Of a DNA stretch of 64,000 nucleotides, positions 1 to 9,081 are shown one piece after another (position 1 is the stretch's first letter; every line of letters starts with the position of its first letter). This stretch comes from Streptomyces sp. TS71-3 (GTDB lineage Bacteria; Actinomycetota; Actinomycetes; Streptomycetales; Streptomycetaceae). The stretch spans positions 992,001 to 1,056,000 of the forward strand of contig NZ_BNEL01000003.1 in the NCBI RefSeq assembly GCF_018327685.1, given 5' to 3'. The notes below the pieces were generated by a model, which was given only the letters and a program-made list of their open reading frames with translations, did no database searches and was not told the origin of the DNA. A program made the translations under genes and the position numbers.

Positions 1-162
1 GGCCTCTTCCACGGGATCCAGACCACGCTGTTCGCCCAGCAGATGGCCGCGCGCGCCCAGCTCGAGCAGATGCGCCGCGCGCTGCCGCCCGGCGTCGTCC
101 CCGCCGGCGAGGACGGCGACGAGCAGCGCACCGGCGGCCGCTCGGGCGGCCCGTACCTGTAG
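1..162 (+). CDS. bpa: Bacterial proteasome activator Bpa, C-terminal end (partial)
   Basis: The open frame enters from the left edge and ends at TAG 160-162, giving the last 53 residues of a protein. The helix-forming stretch LFAQQMAARAQLEQMRRALP followed by a disordered acidic tail ending in GGPYL matches what I recall of the actinobacterial proteasome activator Bpa (PafE). Bpa is a ring-forming, ATP-independent activator that docks onto the 20S proteasome through its C-terminal hydrophobic-Tyr-Leu tail. The start and most of the fold are outside the window. The assignment rests on the tail alone, so a related DUF2587-type protein cannot be excluded. Confidence 0.7.
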   Translation, partial: GLFHGIQTTLFAQQMAARAQLEQMRRALPPGVVPAGEDGDEQRTGGRSGGPYL

Positions 163-173
163 GCAGCACGTCG

Positions 174-200
174 CTCAGGGGGCTCCCGGAGCCCCCTGAG
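174..200. terminator. Hairpin terminator after bpa
   Basis: A perfect 12-bp stem (CTCAGGGGGCTC with its complement) around a 3-nt loop begins 12 nt after the bpa stop codon. It has no U-tract, as is usual for GC-rich actinobacterial terminators. It lies between two convergent genes and could serve both strands. Confidence 0.75.
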
Positions 201-360
201 ACGCGCCCCCGGCGCACAGGGCGCCCGCACCGACCTCACGACAAGCGCCCCTCACACCGGCGGGGCCCGTCACACCGAGTAGGCCCCCACATCGAGTGGC
301 CCCTCATGTCCGGTGGCTTGTCACGCCGACCGGCCCCTCATGTCGAGTGTTTCTCACGCC

Positions 361-400
361 GAGCGGCTCACGCTCACGCCGAGCGGCTCACGCTCACGCC
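361..400. repeat. Tandem 20-bp duplication over the kinase stop codon
   Basis: The 20-mer GAGCGGCTCACGCTCACGCC is present twice head to tail. The second copy covers the stop codon of the minus-strand kinase (TCA at 394-396). Degenerate relatives of the unit (CTCATGTC, CTCACGCCG) continue leftward to about 250. It looks like a small minisatellite trimming or extending the kinase C-terminus. Confidence 0.8.
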
Positions 401-2025
401 GGGTTGCCGGTGGATATGTCGAGCTGGATGCTGCCCGGGTTCTTCGGGTCGACGTCCGTGCCCGCCTCCGGGAACTGGTGCATGACCGAGTCCTGGCCGT
501 AGACGTTCTCGTCGACCATGGTCGTCGTGTAGTGCCACCCGGCGGCCTGGAGGCACGCCTGGACGGACTTCCAGTTCCTGAACTGGAAGTCCGGCATCTG
601 GACCTTGTCGGGGTCGTTGTACGACTCCTGCGGGTCGGTGCACTTGTCGGTGTCGATGGTCTTCGTCAGGTCCGGGCCGCGGTGTCCCGGGACCGCCGAC
701 GCGGTCTTGCCCGCCTGGGCGCCGCCCTTGCCACCGTCACCGTCATCGTTGTTGTGGTTGAGCGTGAGGGCCGTGACCAGGCCGCCGATGCTGAGCACCG
801 CGAGGGCGACGCAGACGACGACCACCCACGTGCTGCTCTTGCGCGCGCCCTTGGGGGCGCCGGCCTGCGCACCCATCGGCTGGGTGTACGGTGGCGGGGT
901 CTGCCCGCCGTACATGCCCGGACCGCCCGGGGCCCCCACGGACGGCGTCGGGGTCTGGTAGCCGCCCTGCTGCGGGTAGCCGTACCCCGCGCCGGGGGCG
1001 CCGTACGGACCGGGCTGGTACGGGGTCTGGACGGGCCCCGTGGGTGCCGGGGTGCCCTGGTCGACGGGCGGGAAGACCGCGGAGCCCACACCCTGCCCGC
1101 TCGCCGACGGTGCGCCCGGCACGATGCTCGGTGCGGAGGGCTGGAGCGACTGCGCGACGCGCAGGCACTCGTCGCGCATCGTCTCGGCGCTCGGGAAGCG
1201 TTCGTTCGGGTTCTTCCGCAGCGCGCGGGCGACCAGCGCGTCCACCGCCGGGGGCAGCGAGCGGTTGATCGAGGACGGCGCGACCGGCTCCTCCTGCACG
1301 TGCGCGTACGCGATCGCCAGCGGGGAGTCGGCGTCGAACGGGAGCCGGCCGGTGACCAGCTGGAAGAGCATGATGCCGACCGAGTAGAGGTCGGAGCGGG
1401 CGTCGACGCCGCGGCCGAGGGCCTGTTCGGGCGAGAGGTACTGGGGGGTGCCGACGACCATGCCGGTCTGGGTCATCGAGGTGACGCCGGACTGCATGGC
1501 GCGCGCGATGCCGAAGTCCATGACCTTGACGACGTGGCGCTTGGTCATCATCACGTTGCCCGGCTTGATGTCCCGGTGCACGAGGCCCATCTCGTGGCTG
1601 ATCTCCAGCGCCGCGAGGACGTCGCCGGTGATCTTCAGGGCCTTGTCGGCGGGCATCGCGCCGTACTGCCGTATGTCCTCTTCGAGGACCGAGCCGAGCG
1701 GGCGGCCCTCGATGTACTCCATGACGATGTACGGGGTGGCGCCGACGCCTTCGAGGACGTCCTCGCCGGTGTCGAAGACCGAGACGATGTTGGTGTGCGT
1801 GAGCTTCGCCACTGCCTGCGCCTCGCGGCGGAACCGCTCGCGGAACGCCTGCTCGCGGCCCAGCTCCGTGTGCAGGGTCTTGATGGCGACCTGGCGGTCC
1901 AGCACGGCGTCGTACGCCAGGTGCACGGAGGCCATGCCGCCCTCGCCGAGCAGGTCGCGGAGCTGGTACCGCCCGCCCGCGATGGCACGCCCCGCATACC
2001 GGCCCTGTGCGCCGTCCTGGCTCAT
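394..2025 (-). CDS. Membrane Ser/Thr protein kinase with one PASTA-like sensor domain
   Basis: 543 residues. The N-terminal Hanks-type kinase domain (about 19-280) has the glycine loop LLGEGGMAS, the VAIK lysine, the catalytic loop HRDIKPGN and the DFG motif. A Pro/Gly/Gln-rich linker follows (about 290-400), then one membrane helix (WVVVVCVALAVLSIGGLV) and an external tail of about 110 residues resembling a single PASTA domain (MPDFQFRNWKSVQACLQAAG). The expected role is to sense a wall-derived or surface ligand and phosphorylate cytoplasmic proteins. The ATG is preceded by GGGGAAG. It is divergent from a second kinase at 2832. The PASTA assignment is weaker than the kinase assignment. Confidence 0.93.
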   Translation of the reverse strand: MSQDGAQGRYAGRAIAGGRYQLRDLLGEGGMASVHLAYDAVLDRQVAIKTLHTELGREQAFRERFRREAQAVAKLTHTNIVSVFDTGEDVLEGVGATPYIVMEYIEGRPLGSVLEEDIRQYGAMPADKALKITGDVLAALEISHEMGLVHRDIKPGNVMMTKRHVVKVMDFGIARAMQSGVTSMTQTGMVVGTPQYLSPEQALGRGVDARSDLYSVGIMLFQLVTGRLPFDADSPLAIAYAHVQEEPVAPSSINRSLPPAVDALVARALRKNPNERFPSAETMRDECLRVAQSLQPSAPSIVPGAPSASGQGVGSAVFPPVDQGTPAPTGPVQTPYQPGPYGAPGAGYGYPQQGGYQTPTPSVGAPGGPGMYGGQTPPPYTQPMGAQAGAPKGARKSSTWVVVVCVALAVLSIGGLVTALTLNHNNDDGDGGKGGAQAGKTASAVPGHRGPDLTKTIDTDKCTDPQESYNDPDKVQMPDFQFRNWKSVQACLQAAGWHYTTTMVDENVYGQDSVMHQFPEAGTDVDPKNPGSIQLDISTGNPA

Positions 2026-2831
2026 GTTCTGCTTCCCCCATTGGCGCGTGCGGCAGCAGCTCGGGCGCTCCGCGACTGTGATCGAACCCCTTATTCCCGG
2101 CCAAGTCTGCCCGAGGGCACTGACACGTCAAGCTCGATGCCCGTTCCGTGACCCTACGGTCGGCAAGCGTCGCGGAAGCGTTACAGGGGCAGAACGGGCG
2201 CCGGTACGGGGGTGCGGCGGCGCCCCAAGGGTCCACCAAGGGCCCACCAAGGGCCCCCTCTTCGGGGCGCGGCGCCCGGCGGCTCACGGCCGTTCACGGT
2301 GGCTCGCGGCGGCTGGACTCACGGGGGCTCACGGCCGCTTCACCAACGGGGGTCCATGGGTGCTCACGGAGGTTGAGGGGCTCGCCCGGAACCCGCAACA
2401 CCCAGTACGCCGTGCACGGCGCTCAAGCGCGCCCGCGCGGGACGCGATGCGCCGCTCTCGGGGCGGTCGGCGCGGCACCGGCGGAACGGGCCGGTTTCCC
2501 TTCCCTTTCCTTCGGCTTAGCACCCTTTTCTTTGCTTTTCTTACGGGTTTGCAAACGGCACGCTCCGGTCCTCCACCGGATCGTCGCTTCCTCCAGCGGC
2601 CCTCCACACGGCCCTCTTCGCTGGTACGGGGCGGATTTGCGGTGCGCTGGGGCAAGCGGTCGGCTCGCCGGCGGGCTCCCGGTCCGGTCATCGGGTGCAC
2701 CGTCTCGGGACGGCAGGGGCTGTGAAGGCTGTAGCGTGACCCGTGGGAGACCCCCGGAGGACCGTAACAACCACCGCGCGGTCGCGGGAGCAACACCGCA
2801 CGGACGCGGGCAGAAACGACGGCGAGGACAG
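2026..2831. other. 806-bp divergent intergenic region between two kinases
   Basis: No convincing gene was found. Features seen are a repeated CACCAAGGGCCC at about 2230-2255, degenerate CTCACGG repeats at about 2280-2370, and an unusually AT-rich pyrimidine run near 2500-2555 (TTTCTTTGCTTTTCTTACGG type). The AT-rich patch is the likeliest place for one of the two divergent promoters, but no clear -35/-10 pair could be assigned. Confidence 0.5.
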
Positions 2832-4385
2832 ATGGCACAGACGCAGCGCGCCCAGGGCCCGTCCGACCCCGAGGCGACTGGCGGTGGAATGTCAGATGCG
2901 CCGGAGATGTGGGGAAACGGCGGCCTTATCGGGGACGGCCGGTACCGGCTGACACACAGACTCGGCCGCGGCGGCATGGCCGAGGTCTTCGCCGCCGAGG
3001 ACGTCCGCCTCGGCCGCACGGTGGCCGTCAAGCTGCTCCGGGCCGACCTCGCCGAGGACCCGGTCTCCAAGGCCCGCTTCACGCGCGAGGCGCAGTCGGT
3101 GGCCGGCCTCAACCACCACGCGGTGGTCGCGGTCTACGACTCCGGCGAGGACGTCGTCGCCGGGAACACGGTCCCCTACATCGTCATGGAGCTCGTCGAG
3201 GGCCGCACGATCCGGGACCTGCTGCTGAACGCCGAGGCGCCGGGACCCGAGCAGGCGCTGATCATCGTCTCCGGGGTGCTGGAGGCGCTGGCGTACTCCC
3301 ACCAGCACGGCATCGTGCACCGCGACATCAAGCCCGCGAATGTGATCATCACCAGCACCGGCGCGGTCAAGGTGATGGACTTCGGCATCGCCCGCGCGCT
3401 GCACGGCGCGCAGCAGACGATGACCCAGACCGGCATGGTCATGGGCACGCCCCAGTACCTCTCTCCCGAGCAGGCGCTCGGCAAGACCGTCGACCACCGC
3501 TCCGACCTGTACGCGACGGGCTGCCTGCTCTACGAACTTCTCGCGCTCCGCCCGCCGTTCACCGGCGAGACCCCGCTGTCCGTGGTCTACCAGCACGTCC
3601 AGGACCCGCCGGTGCCGCCGTCGCGGACCTCCGGCGAGGTGCCGCCCGAGCTGGACGGCCTCGTGATGCGCTCGCTGGCGAAGGAGCCGGACGACCGGTT
3701 CCAGACGGCCGAGGAGATGCGCGGCCTCGCGCAGTACGCGCTCCAGATGCTCTACGAGCACGGCGGCCACACCGGCACCTGGAACACCGGCCCCGTCGAC
3801 GTGCACGAGGGCGGCAACACCCCGGCCATGGGCCTCGCGGGCACCACCGCGCTGCCGCACCCCGGCGAGCACGGCACCACCCAGGTCCCGGTCATGCCGC
3901 CGCGCGGGCCGGGCGACGGGCACGGCGGCCGGGGCAGGCGGAACACCAAGGCGTGGCTGTTCGCGGTGCTCGCCGTCCTGGTGGTCGTCGCGGGCGTCGT
4001 CTTCGCGCTCCAGCAGGCGGGCGGCGGCTCCGACACGCCCTCCACGCACAACACGCCGTCCGACACGCAGAGCACCGACGACCGGCAGCCCAGCCAGCCC
4101 CAGGACGACCAGAACTCGGACGACGCCACGCAGCCCGGCAGCGGTTCGGACGGCGGCAGCGAGTTCACGCCCTCCTCGCCCGAGACGAGCGGCGACCAGA
4201 GCAACCCGACGCCCAGCGACTCCGCCCCGTCCGGCCGCCCCTCGCAGACCCACCAGAAGCCCCCGGTGTCCCAGAAGCCCACCGACAACCCGCCCACGCC
4301 CAGTGACGAGCCGAGCAGCGAGCCGCCCGGCCCGACGGGCGGCACCGGCGGCACGGACGAACCCGGCGGCCCCGGACAGGGCTGA
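2832..4385 (+). CDS. Membrane Ser/Thr protein kinase with disordered extracellular tail
   Basis: 517 residues from the ATG at 2832, which follows GGCGAGGA. A second ATG at 2889 is possible, and frames extending further upstream are non-coding in composition. The kinase domain (about 38-300) shows LGRGGMAE, the VAVKLL lysine, HRDIKPAN and DFG. A juxtamembrane linker and one membrane helix ([18 protein letters not shown]) follow. The last 120 residues are a low-complexity Ser/Thr/Pro/Asp/Gln tail outside the membrane, with no PASTA domain. The kinase half is close to that of the divergent gene at 394-2025, which suggests an old duplication with different external parts. The ligand is unknown. 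Confidence 0.92.
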   Translation: MAQTQRAQGPSDPEATGGGMSDAPEMWGNGGLIGDGRYRLTHRLGRGGMAEVFAAEDVRLGRTVAVKLLRADLAEDPVSKARFTREAQSVAGLNHHAVVAVYDSGEDVVAGNTVPYIVMELVEGRTIRDLLLNAEAPGPEQALIIVSGVLEALAYSHQHGIVHRDIKPANVIITSTGAVKVMDFGIARALHGAQQTMTQTGMVMGTPQYLSPEQALGKTVDHRSDLYATGCLLYELLALRPPFTGETPLSVVYQHVQDPPVPPSRTSGEVPPELDGLVMRSLAKEPDDRFQTAEEMRGLAQYALQMLYEHGGHTGTWNTGPVDVHEGGNTPAMGLAGTTALPHPGEHGTTQVPVMPPRGPGDGHGGRGRRNTKAWLFAVLAVLVVVAGVVFALQQAGGGSDTPSTHNTPSDTQSTDDRQPSQPQDDQNSDDATQPGSGSDGGSEFTPSSPETSGDQSNPTPSDSAPSGRPSQTHQKPPVSQKPTDNPPTPSDEPSSEPPGPTGGTGGTDEPGGPGQG

Positions 4386-4393
4386 CCGAAGCT

Positions 4394-4468
4394 CCCCGGA
4401 CACTCCTACGGCCCGGAACCCCGGACACTCCTACGGCCCGGAACCCCGGACACTCCTACGGCCCGGAG
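4394..4468. repeat. Perfect 25-bp tandem repeat, three copies
   Basis: The unit starts CCCCGGACACTCCTACGGCC and recurs at 4394, 4419 and 4444 with an exact 25-bp period; only the final base differs in the third copy. It begins 8 nt after the kinase stop codon. It has no internal dyad that would make it a simple terminator. Confidence 0.9.
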
Positions 4469-4963
4469 CCCCTGCGCCCCCACAGCGCCGGGCCCCGGGC
4501 CCCGGTCCTTCCGGAGGGTTCGAAACCGCGCCCCCACGCGCGCGTTGCACCCGTCTTTCGTGACCGTTCCCCCGTGGTCTTCCAGGAGGTCACCGGTACC
4601 CCCTCCCCGGACCCGTACACGCCTGCGGGGGCGCGGCGCCGCGTCCGGCACGGACCGGGCACGAACCGGCCATGGGCCGAGCACGAGCCGGCCACGGACC
4701 GGACACAGGCCGAGCGTGAGGCGGGCGTGGGCCACGCGCGCGTAGGGCCGCCGGGCGGCCGGCACGACCCGCACCGCTCGGTCACGGGGCCACGCGCGCG
4801 TATGGGGCCGCCGGGCGCCCGCAGGCGCGGCCGGAGTCCTCCCACGATCTCTTCCGCTGCTCCGGTCGGCGGGATAACGTGCCGGTGTTCCGGCGCCCTG
4901 CGAGGCTGAGTACGGGCTGGTCCACAGCCCTGACCAGCAGCGTTGTCCGAATCTCGGGTTTTA

Positions 4964-5016
4964 CTTGGAAATCCAAGCAAAATCGCAGGTCAGACGGGGT
5001 TTCGCAGATGTGCGAA
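4964..5016. promoter_or_regulatory. Two dyads, candidate bkd operators
   Basis: CTTGGA-AA-TCCAAG (4964-4977) and TTCGCA-GATG-TGCGAA (5001-5016) are both perfect inverted repeats, with centres 38 bp apart in a low-GC stretch about 180 bp upstream of bkdA. A half-site resembling the second, AATCGCAGG, lies between them. The layout suits an Lrp/AsnC or similar dimeric regulator. Which protein binds is not shown by the sequence. Confidence 0.5.
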
Positions 5017-5197
5017 GCTCTGGGTAACGTGCCTTTTGCAGGGACTCGCCGGAGCACCTGTCACGCCTGTTCCCGGCCGAGTCGCGCCCACCCCGTGCGG
5101 GGCCGGGTCCGGGCGAGCCGCTCCCTCCGGTCCAGCAGGACCGGGGGGTTCCCAGTTCCCGGCGATCCCGGGGGCCGGAGACGACGGAGGAGCACAC

Positions 5198-6427
5198 GTG
5201 ACCGTGGAGAGCACTGCCGCGCGCAAGCCGCGCAAGAGCACAGGGGCGAAGAAGCCGCCGGGCGACGCGCCCGACCCCGACCTCATCCAGCTGCTGACTC
5301 CCGAGGGCAGGCGGATCACCCCCTCGAAGGGCTCCCGCGGCGCGCGGGCCTCCCGCACCCCGGACAGCCCCACGCCCGAGGAGCTCGCCGAGTACATCGC
5401 CGACCTCACCGCCGACGACCTGCGCGGCTTCTACCGCGACATGGTGCTGACCCGCCGCTTCGACGCCGAGGCCACCGTCCTCCAGCGGCAGGGCGAACTG
5501 GGTCTGTGGGCCTCGCTGCTCGGCCAGGAGGCCGCCCAGATCGGCTCGGGCCGCGCCACCCGCGAGGACGACTACGTCTTCCCGACCTACCGCGAGCACG
5601 GTGTCGCCTGGTGCCGCGGCGTCGACCCGACGAACCTGCTCGGCATGTTCCGCGGGGTGAACCACGGCGGCTGGGACCCCGCCAGCAACAACTTCCACCT
5701 CTACACGATCGTCATCGGCTCCCAGGCCCTGCACGCCACCGGCTACGCGATGGGCGTCGCCAAGGACGGCGCGGACTCCGCCGTGATCGCGTACTTCGGC
5801 GACGGCGCCTCCAGCCAGGGCGACGTCGCGGAGGCGTTCACCTTCGCCGCCGTCTACAACGCCCCCGTGGTGTTCTTCTGCCAGAACAACCAGTGGGCCA
5901 TCTCCGAGCCCACCGCCCGCCAGACCCGGGTGCCGCTGTACCAGCGCGCCCAGGGCTTCGGCTTCCCCGGCGTGCGCGTCGACGGCAACGACGTGCTCGC
6001 CTGCCTCGCGGTCACCAAGTGGGCGCTGGAGCGGGCCCGCAGCGGCGAGGGCCCCACGCTCGTCGAGGCCTTCACCTACCGCATGGGCGCGCACACCACC
6101 AACGACGACCCCACGCGCTACCGGGACGCCGAGGAGTACGCCTCCTGGGAGGCGAAGGACCCGATCGGGCGCCTCCGCAGCCATCTGGAGTCGGAACACC
6201 ACACTGATGAGGGATTCTTCGCGGAACTCGAAACGGAGAGCGAAGCGTTGGGCAGGCGAGTGCGCGAGGTGGTGCGGTCCATGCCCGACCCGGACCACCT
6301 CGCCATGTTCGAGCACGTGTACGCGGACGGCCACGCGCTCGTGGACGAGGAGCGCGCGCAGTTCGCCGCGTACCAGGCGTCGTTCGCCGACGCCGACGAG
6401 ACCGCTGCGACCGAAGGGAGCCGGTGA
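5198..6427 (+). CDS. bkdA: Branched-chain 2-oxo acid dehydrogenase E1 alpha subunit
   Basis: 409 residues from GTG 5198, chosen because GGAGGA sits 7 nt upstream. The protein decarboxylates the 2-oxo acids of valine, leucine and isoleucine with thiamine diphosphate, as the alpha half of an alpha2beta2 E1. The ThDP motif is clear: GDGASSQGD about residue 200, then QNN about 26 residues later. The N-terminus is a basic Lys/Ala-rich tail. It is the first gene of a three-gene operon, and its TGA overlaps the region just before bkdB. In Streptomyces such enzymes supply isobutyryl-, isovaleryl- and 2-methylbutyryl-CoA starters for branched fatty acids and polyketides. Confidence 0.95.
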   Translation: MTVESTAARKPRKSTGAKKPPGDAPDPDLIQLLTPEGRRITPSKGSRGARASRTPDSPTPEELAEYIADLTADDLRGFYRDMVLTRRFDAEATVLQRQGELGLWASLLGQEAAQIGSGRATREDDYVFPTYREHGVAWCRGVDPTNLLGMFRGVNHGGWDPASNNFHLYTIVIGSQALHATGYAMGVAKDGADSAVIAYFGDGASSQGDVAEAFTFAAVYNAPVVFFCQNNQWAISEPTARQTRVPLYQRAQGFGFPGVRVDGNDVLACLAVTKWALERARSGEGPTLVEAFTYRMGAHTTNDDPTRYRDAEEYASWEAKDPIGRLRSHLESEHHTDEGFFAELETESEALGRRVREVVRSMPDPDHLAMFEHVYADGHALVDEERAQFAAYQASFADADETAATEGSR

Positions 6428-6429
6428 TC

Positions 6430-7410
6430 ATGGCGGTACAGAAGCTTCCGCTCGCGCGCGCGCTCAACGAGTCGCTGCGCATAGCGCTGGAGACCGACCC
6501 CAAGGTCCTCCTCATGGGTGAGGACGTGGGCAAGCTGGGCGGCGTCTTCCGGGTGACGGACGGCCTGCAGAAGGACTTCGGCGAGGACCGGGTGATCGAC
6601 ACCCCGCTCGCCGAGTCCGGCATCGTCGGCACGGCCATCGGCCTCGCCCTGCGGGGCTACCGCCCGGTCGTGGAGATCCAGTTCGACGGCTTCGTCTACC
6701 CGGCCTACGACCAGATCGTCACCCAGCTCGCGAAGATGCACGCGCGCGCTCTGGGCAAGGTCAAGATGCCCGTCGTCATCCGGATCCCCTACGGCGGCGG
6801 CATCGGCGCCGTCGAGCACCACTCCGAGTCCCCGGAGACCCTGTTCGCGCACGTCGCGGGCCTGAAGGTGGTCTCGCCCTCCACCGCGTCCGACGCCTAC
6901 TGGATGATGCAGCAGGCCATCCAGAGCGACGACCCGGTGATCTTCTTCGAGCCCAAGCGGCGCTACTGGGACAAGGGCGAGGTCGACATGGAGGCCATCC
7001 CCGGCCCCCTGCACGCGGCCCGCGTGGTCCGCGAGGGCACGCAGCTCACGCTCGCGGCGTACGGCCCGATGGTGAAGGTCTGCATGGAGGCCGCGGCCGC
7101 CGCCGAGGAGGAGGGCACCTCCCTGGAGGTGCTGGACCTGCGCTCGGTCTCGCCGATCGACTTCGACGCCGTCCAGCGTTCCGTCGAGAAGACCCGCAGG
7201 CTCGTCGTCGTGCACGAGGCACCCGTGTTCCTGGGCGCCGGCGCGGAGCTCGCCGCGCGCATCACCGAGCGCTGCTTCTACCACCTCGAGGCGCCCGTGC
7301 TCCGGGTCGGCGGCTACCACGCCCCGTACCCGCCCGCACGCCTGGAGGAGGAGTACCTGCCGGGTCTGGACCGCGTGCTCGACTCCGTCGACCGCGCGCT
7401 GGCGTACTGA
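6430..7410 (+). CDS. bkdB: Branched-chain 2-oxo acid dehydrogenase E1 beta subunit
   Basis: 326 residues. A GTG at 6424 overlaps the bkdA stop codon, but AAGGGAG lies 9 nt before the ATG at 6430, which I therefore prefer. Family signatures include LLMGEDVGKLGGVFRVTDGL, DTPLAESGIVG and the IPYGGGIGAVEHHSES loop; the C-terminal transketolase domain ends LPGLDRVLDSVDRAL. It pairs with BkdA to form the ThDP sites at subunit interfaces. Tight spacing (2 nt to bkdA, 12 nt to bkdC) indicates one transcript. Confidence 0.95.
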   Translation: MAVQKLPLARALNESLRIALETDPKVLLMGEDVGKLGGVFRVTDGLQKDFGEDRVIDTPLAESGIVGTAIGLALRGYRPVVEIQFDGFVYPAYDQIVTQLAKMHARALGKVKMPVVIRIPYGGGIGAVEHHSESPETLFAHVAGLKVVSPSTASDAYWMMQQAIQSDDPVIFFEPKRRYWDKGEVDMEAIPGPLHAARVVREGTQLTLAAYGPMVKVCMEAAAAAEEEGTSLEVLDLRSVSPIDFDAVQRSVEKTRRLVVVHEAPVFLGAGAELAARITERCFYHLEAPVLRVGGYHAPYPPARLEEEYLPGLDRVLDSVDRALAY

Positions 7411-7422
7411 GGAGCGCGCACG

Positions 7423-8976
7423 GTGACTAGCACGAGTAACACGAGCAACGCGAGCGGTGCGGTCAGGGAGTTCCGGATGCCCGACGTGGGCGAGGGGCTG
7501 ACCGAGGCCGAGATCCTGAAGTGGTACGTCCAGCCCGGGGAGGCCGTCTCGGACGGCCAGGTCGTCTGCGAGGTGGAGACCGCCAAGGCGGCCGTCGAGC
7601 TGCCCATCCCCTACGACGGCGTGGTGCGCGACCTCCGTTTCGCCGAGGGCACCACGGTCGACGTCGGCCAGGTGATCATCTCGGTGGACGTCTCCGGCGC
7701 GGCCGGTCCCGCGGACGGCGGAGCCGAGCCGGGCACCTCCGGCGGGGCGCCCGCTCCCGAGGCGCCGGAGGCCGCCGGGGAGCGGCAGGCCGTGCTGGTC
7801 GGGTACGGCGTGGCGCAGACCTCGTCGAAGCGGCGGCCGCGGAAGAGCCCCGTCGCCGCGGGGGCGGAGGCGGCCGGGGCGGCCCTCCAGGCCGAGCTGA
7901 ACGGGCAGGCGCCGGTGGACGCGGCCGCTCCCGCGGGAACGGCACCCGCGGAGGCCGCGGCACCGGCTCCTCCGGCCGCCGGCCCCGCGACCGCGGCCGC
8001 CGCTCCCGCGGCGGGTTCCGCCGTGGCCGGTGGCCGGCCGCTTGCCAAGCCGCCGGTGCGCAAGCTCGCCAAGGACCTCGGGGTCGACCTCGCGGGGATC
8101 GTCCCGTCGGGTCCCGAGGGGATCATCACCCGTGAGGATGTGCACGCCGCGGCGGCCCCGGCTCCCGAGGCCGCGGCCCCGGCGCCCGCACCCCAGGCGC
8201 CCGCCGCGCCGGCCGGCCTCGGCGCCGACACCGGCGAGGCCGCGGCAGCCGGACCCGCCTTCGGGGCGCGGGAGACGCGGATCCCCGTCAAGGGCGTGCG
8301 GAAGGCCACCGCGCAGGCGATGGTCGCCTCCGCGTTCACCGCGCCGCACGTCACGGAGTGGGTGACCGTCGACGTCACCCGCACGATGGAACTCGTCGAC
8401 GAACTGAAGCGCGACGCCGCGCTGTACGGCCTGGAGGGGCTCCGGATCAACCCGATGCTGCTGATCGCCAGGGCGCTGCTGGTGGCGATCAAGCGCAACC
8501 CCGAGGTGAACGCCTCCTGGGACGAGGAGCGCCAGGAGATCGTCCGGAAGCACTACGTGAACCTCGGCATCGCGGCGGCCACCCCCCGTGGCCTGATCGT
8601 CCCCAACATCAAGGACGCGGGCGCCATGGCGCTGCCCGAGCTGGCGCAGTCCCTGGCCGACCTGGTGAGCACGGCCCGCGAGGGCCGTACGTCACCGGGC
8701 GCGATGCAGGGCGGCACGGTGACCATCACCAACGTCGGCGTCTTCGGCATCGACAGCGGAACGCCGATCCTCAACCCCGGCGAGTCCGCGATCCTCGCGG
8801 TCGGCGCGATCAAGCTCCAGCCGTGGGTGCACGAGGGCGAAGTGGTGCCCCGCCAGGTGACGACACTCGCCCTCTCCTTCGACCACCGCCTCGTGGACGG
8901 GGAGTTGGGGTCGAAGGTGCTGGCGGACGTGGCGGCGGTCATGGAACAGCCGAAGAGGCTGATCTCCTGGGGCTAG
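7423..8976 (+). CDS. bkdC: Branched-chain 2-oxo acid dehydrogenase E2 (dihydrolipoyl acyltransferase)
   Basis: 517 residues from GTG 7423, with GAGGAG 8 nt upstream. Domain order: a lipoyl domain (about 15-90) with the modified lysine K55 in VETAKAAVE; a long Ala/Pro-rich flexible linker containing a basic KRRPRKSP patch; a peripheral subunit-binding domain (KPPVRKLAKDLGVDLAGIVP); a second Ala/Pro linker; and the catalytic acyltransferase domain ending in the active-site motif HRLVDG. E2 forms the core of the complex and passes the acyl group to CoA. No E3 gene follows, so the lipoamide dehydrogenase must be encoded elsewhere. Confidence 0.95.
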   Translation: MTSTSNTSNASGAVREFRMPDVGEGLTEAEILKWYVQPGEAVSDGQVVCEVETAKAAVELPIPYDGVVRDLRFAEGTTVDVGQVIISVDVSGAAGPADGGAEPGTSGGAPAPEAPEAAGERQAVLVGYGVAQTSSKRRPRKSPVAAGAEAAGAALQAELNGQAPVDAAAPAGTAPAEAAAPAPPAAGPATAAAAPAAGSAVAGGRPLAKPPVRKLAKDLGVDLAGIVPSGPEGIITREDVHAAAAPAPEAAAPAPAPQAPAAPAGLGADTGEAAAAGPAFGARETRIPVKGVRKATAQAMVASAFTAPHVTEWVTVDVTRTMELVDELKRDAALYGLEGLRINPMLLIARALLVAIKRNPEVNASWDEERQEIVRKHYVNLGIAAATPRGLIVPNIKDAGAMALPELAQSLADLVSTAREGRTSPGAMQGGTVTITNVGVFGIDSGTPILNPGESAILAVGAIKLQPWVHEGEVVPRQVTTLALSFDHRLVDGELGSKVLADVAAVMEQPKRLISWG

Positions 8977-8987
8977 GGGCCAGTGGG

Positions 8988-9012
8988 TCGACGGGGGCGG
9001 TGCCCCCGTCGA
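8988..9012. terminator. Hairpin terminator after bkdC
   Basis: A perfect 11-bp stem (TCGACGGGGGC and its complement) around a GGT loop starts 12 nt after the bkdC stop. It is a strong candidate end of the bkd transcript and also faces the convergent gene ending at 9082. Confidence 0.8.
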
Positions 9013-9081
9013 TTCCCGGGTGCCCCGGCGTGGCTGGGCTTTTGGCACAGGTCGGTGCCCTTCTGAGCCCGCCACGTGCAG

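Larger units (their letters stand above)
4386..5197. other. Long leader region upstream of bkdA
   Basis: 812 bp without a supportable gene. Frames through it lack ribosome-binding sites and normal codon bias. It holds the 25-bp repeat near its start and, at 4935-5035, a stretch clearly lower in GC than its surroundings that carries two dyads. I place the bkd promoter and operator there. No AsnC/Lrp-type regulator gene, often found beside bkd genes, is present in this gap. Confidence 0.55.

Noticed and set aside
4406..4980. Minus-strand frames in the bkd leader as a possible Lrp/AsnC regulator
   Set aside because: No helix-turn-helix or RAM-domain pattern can be read; Arg/Pro-rich composition indicates non-coding DNA.
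6118..8553. A minus-strand frame of about 811 codons opposite bkdB and bkdC
   Set aside because: Same reason: exact antisense of genes with strong motifs, no ribosome-binding site and no recognisable family.
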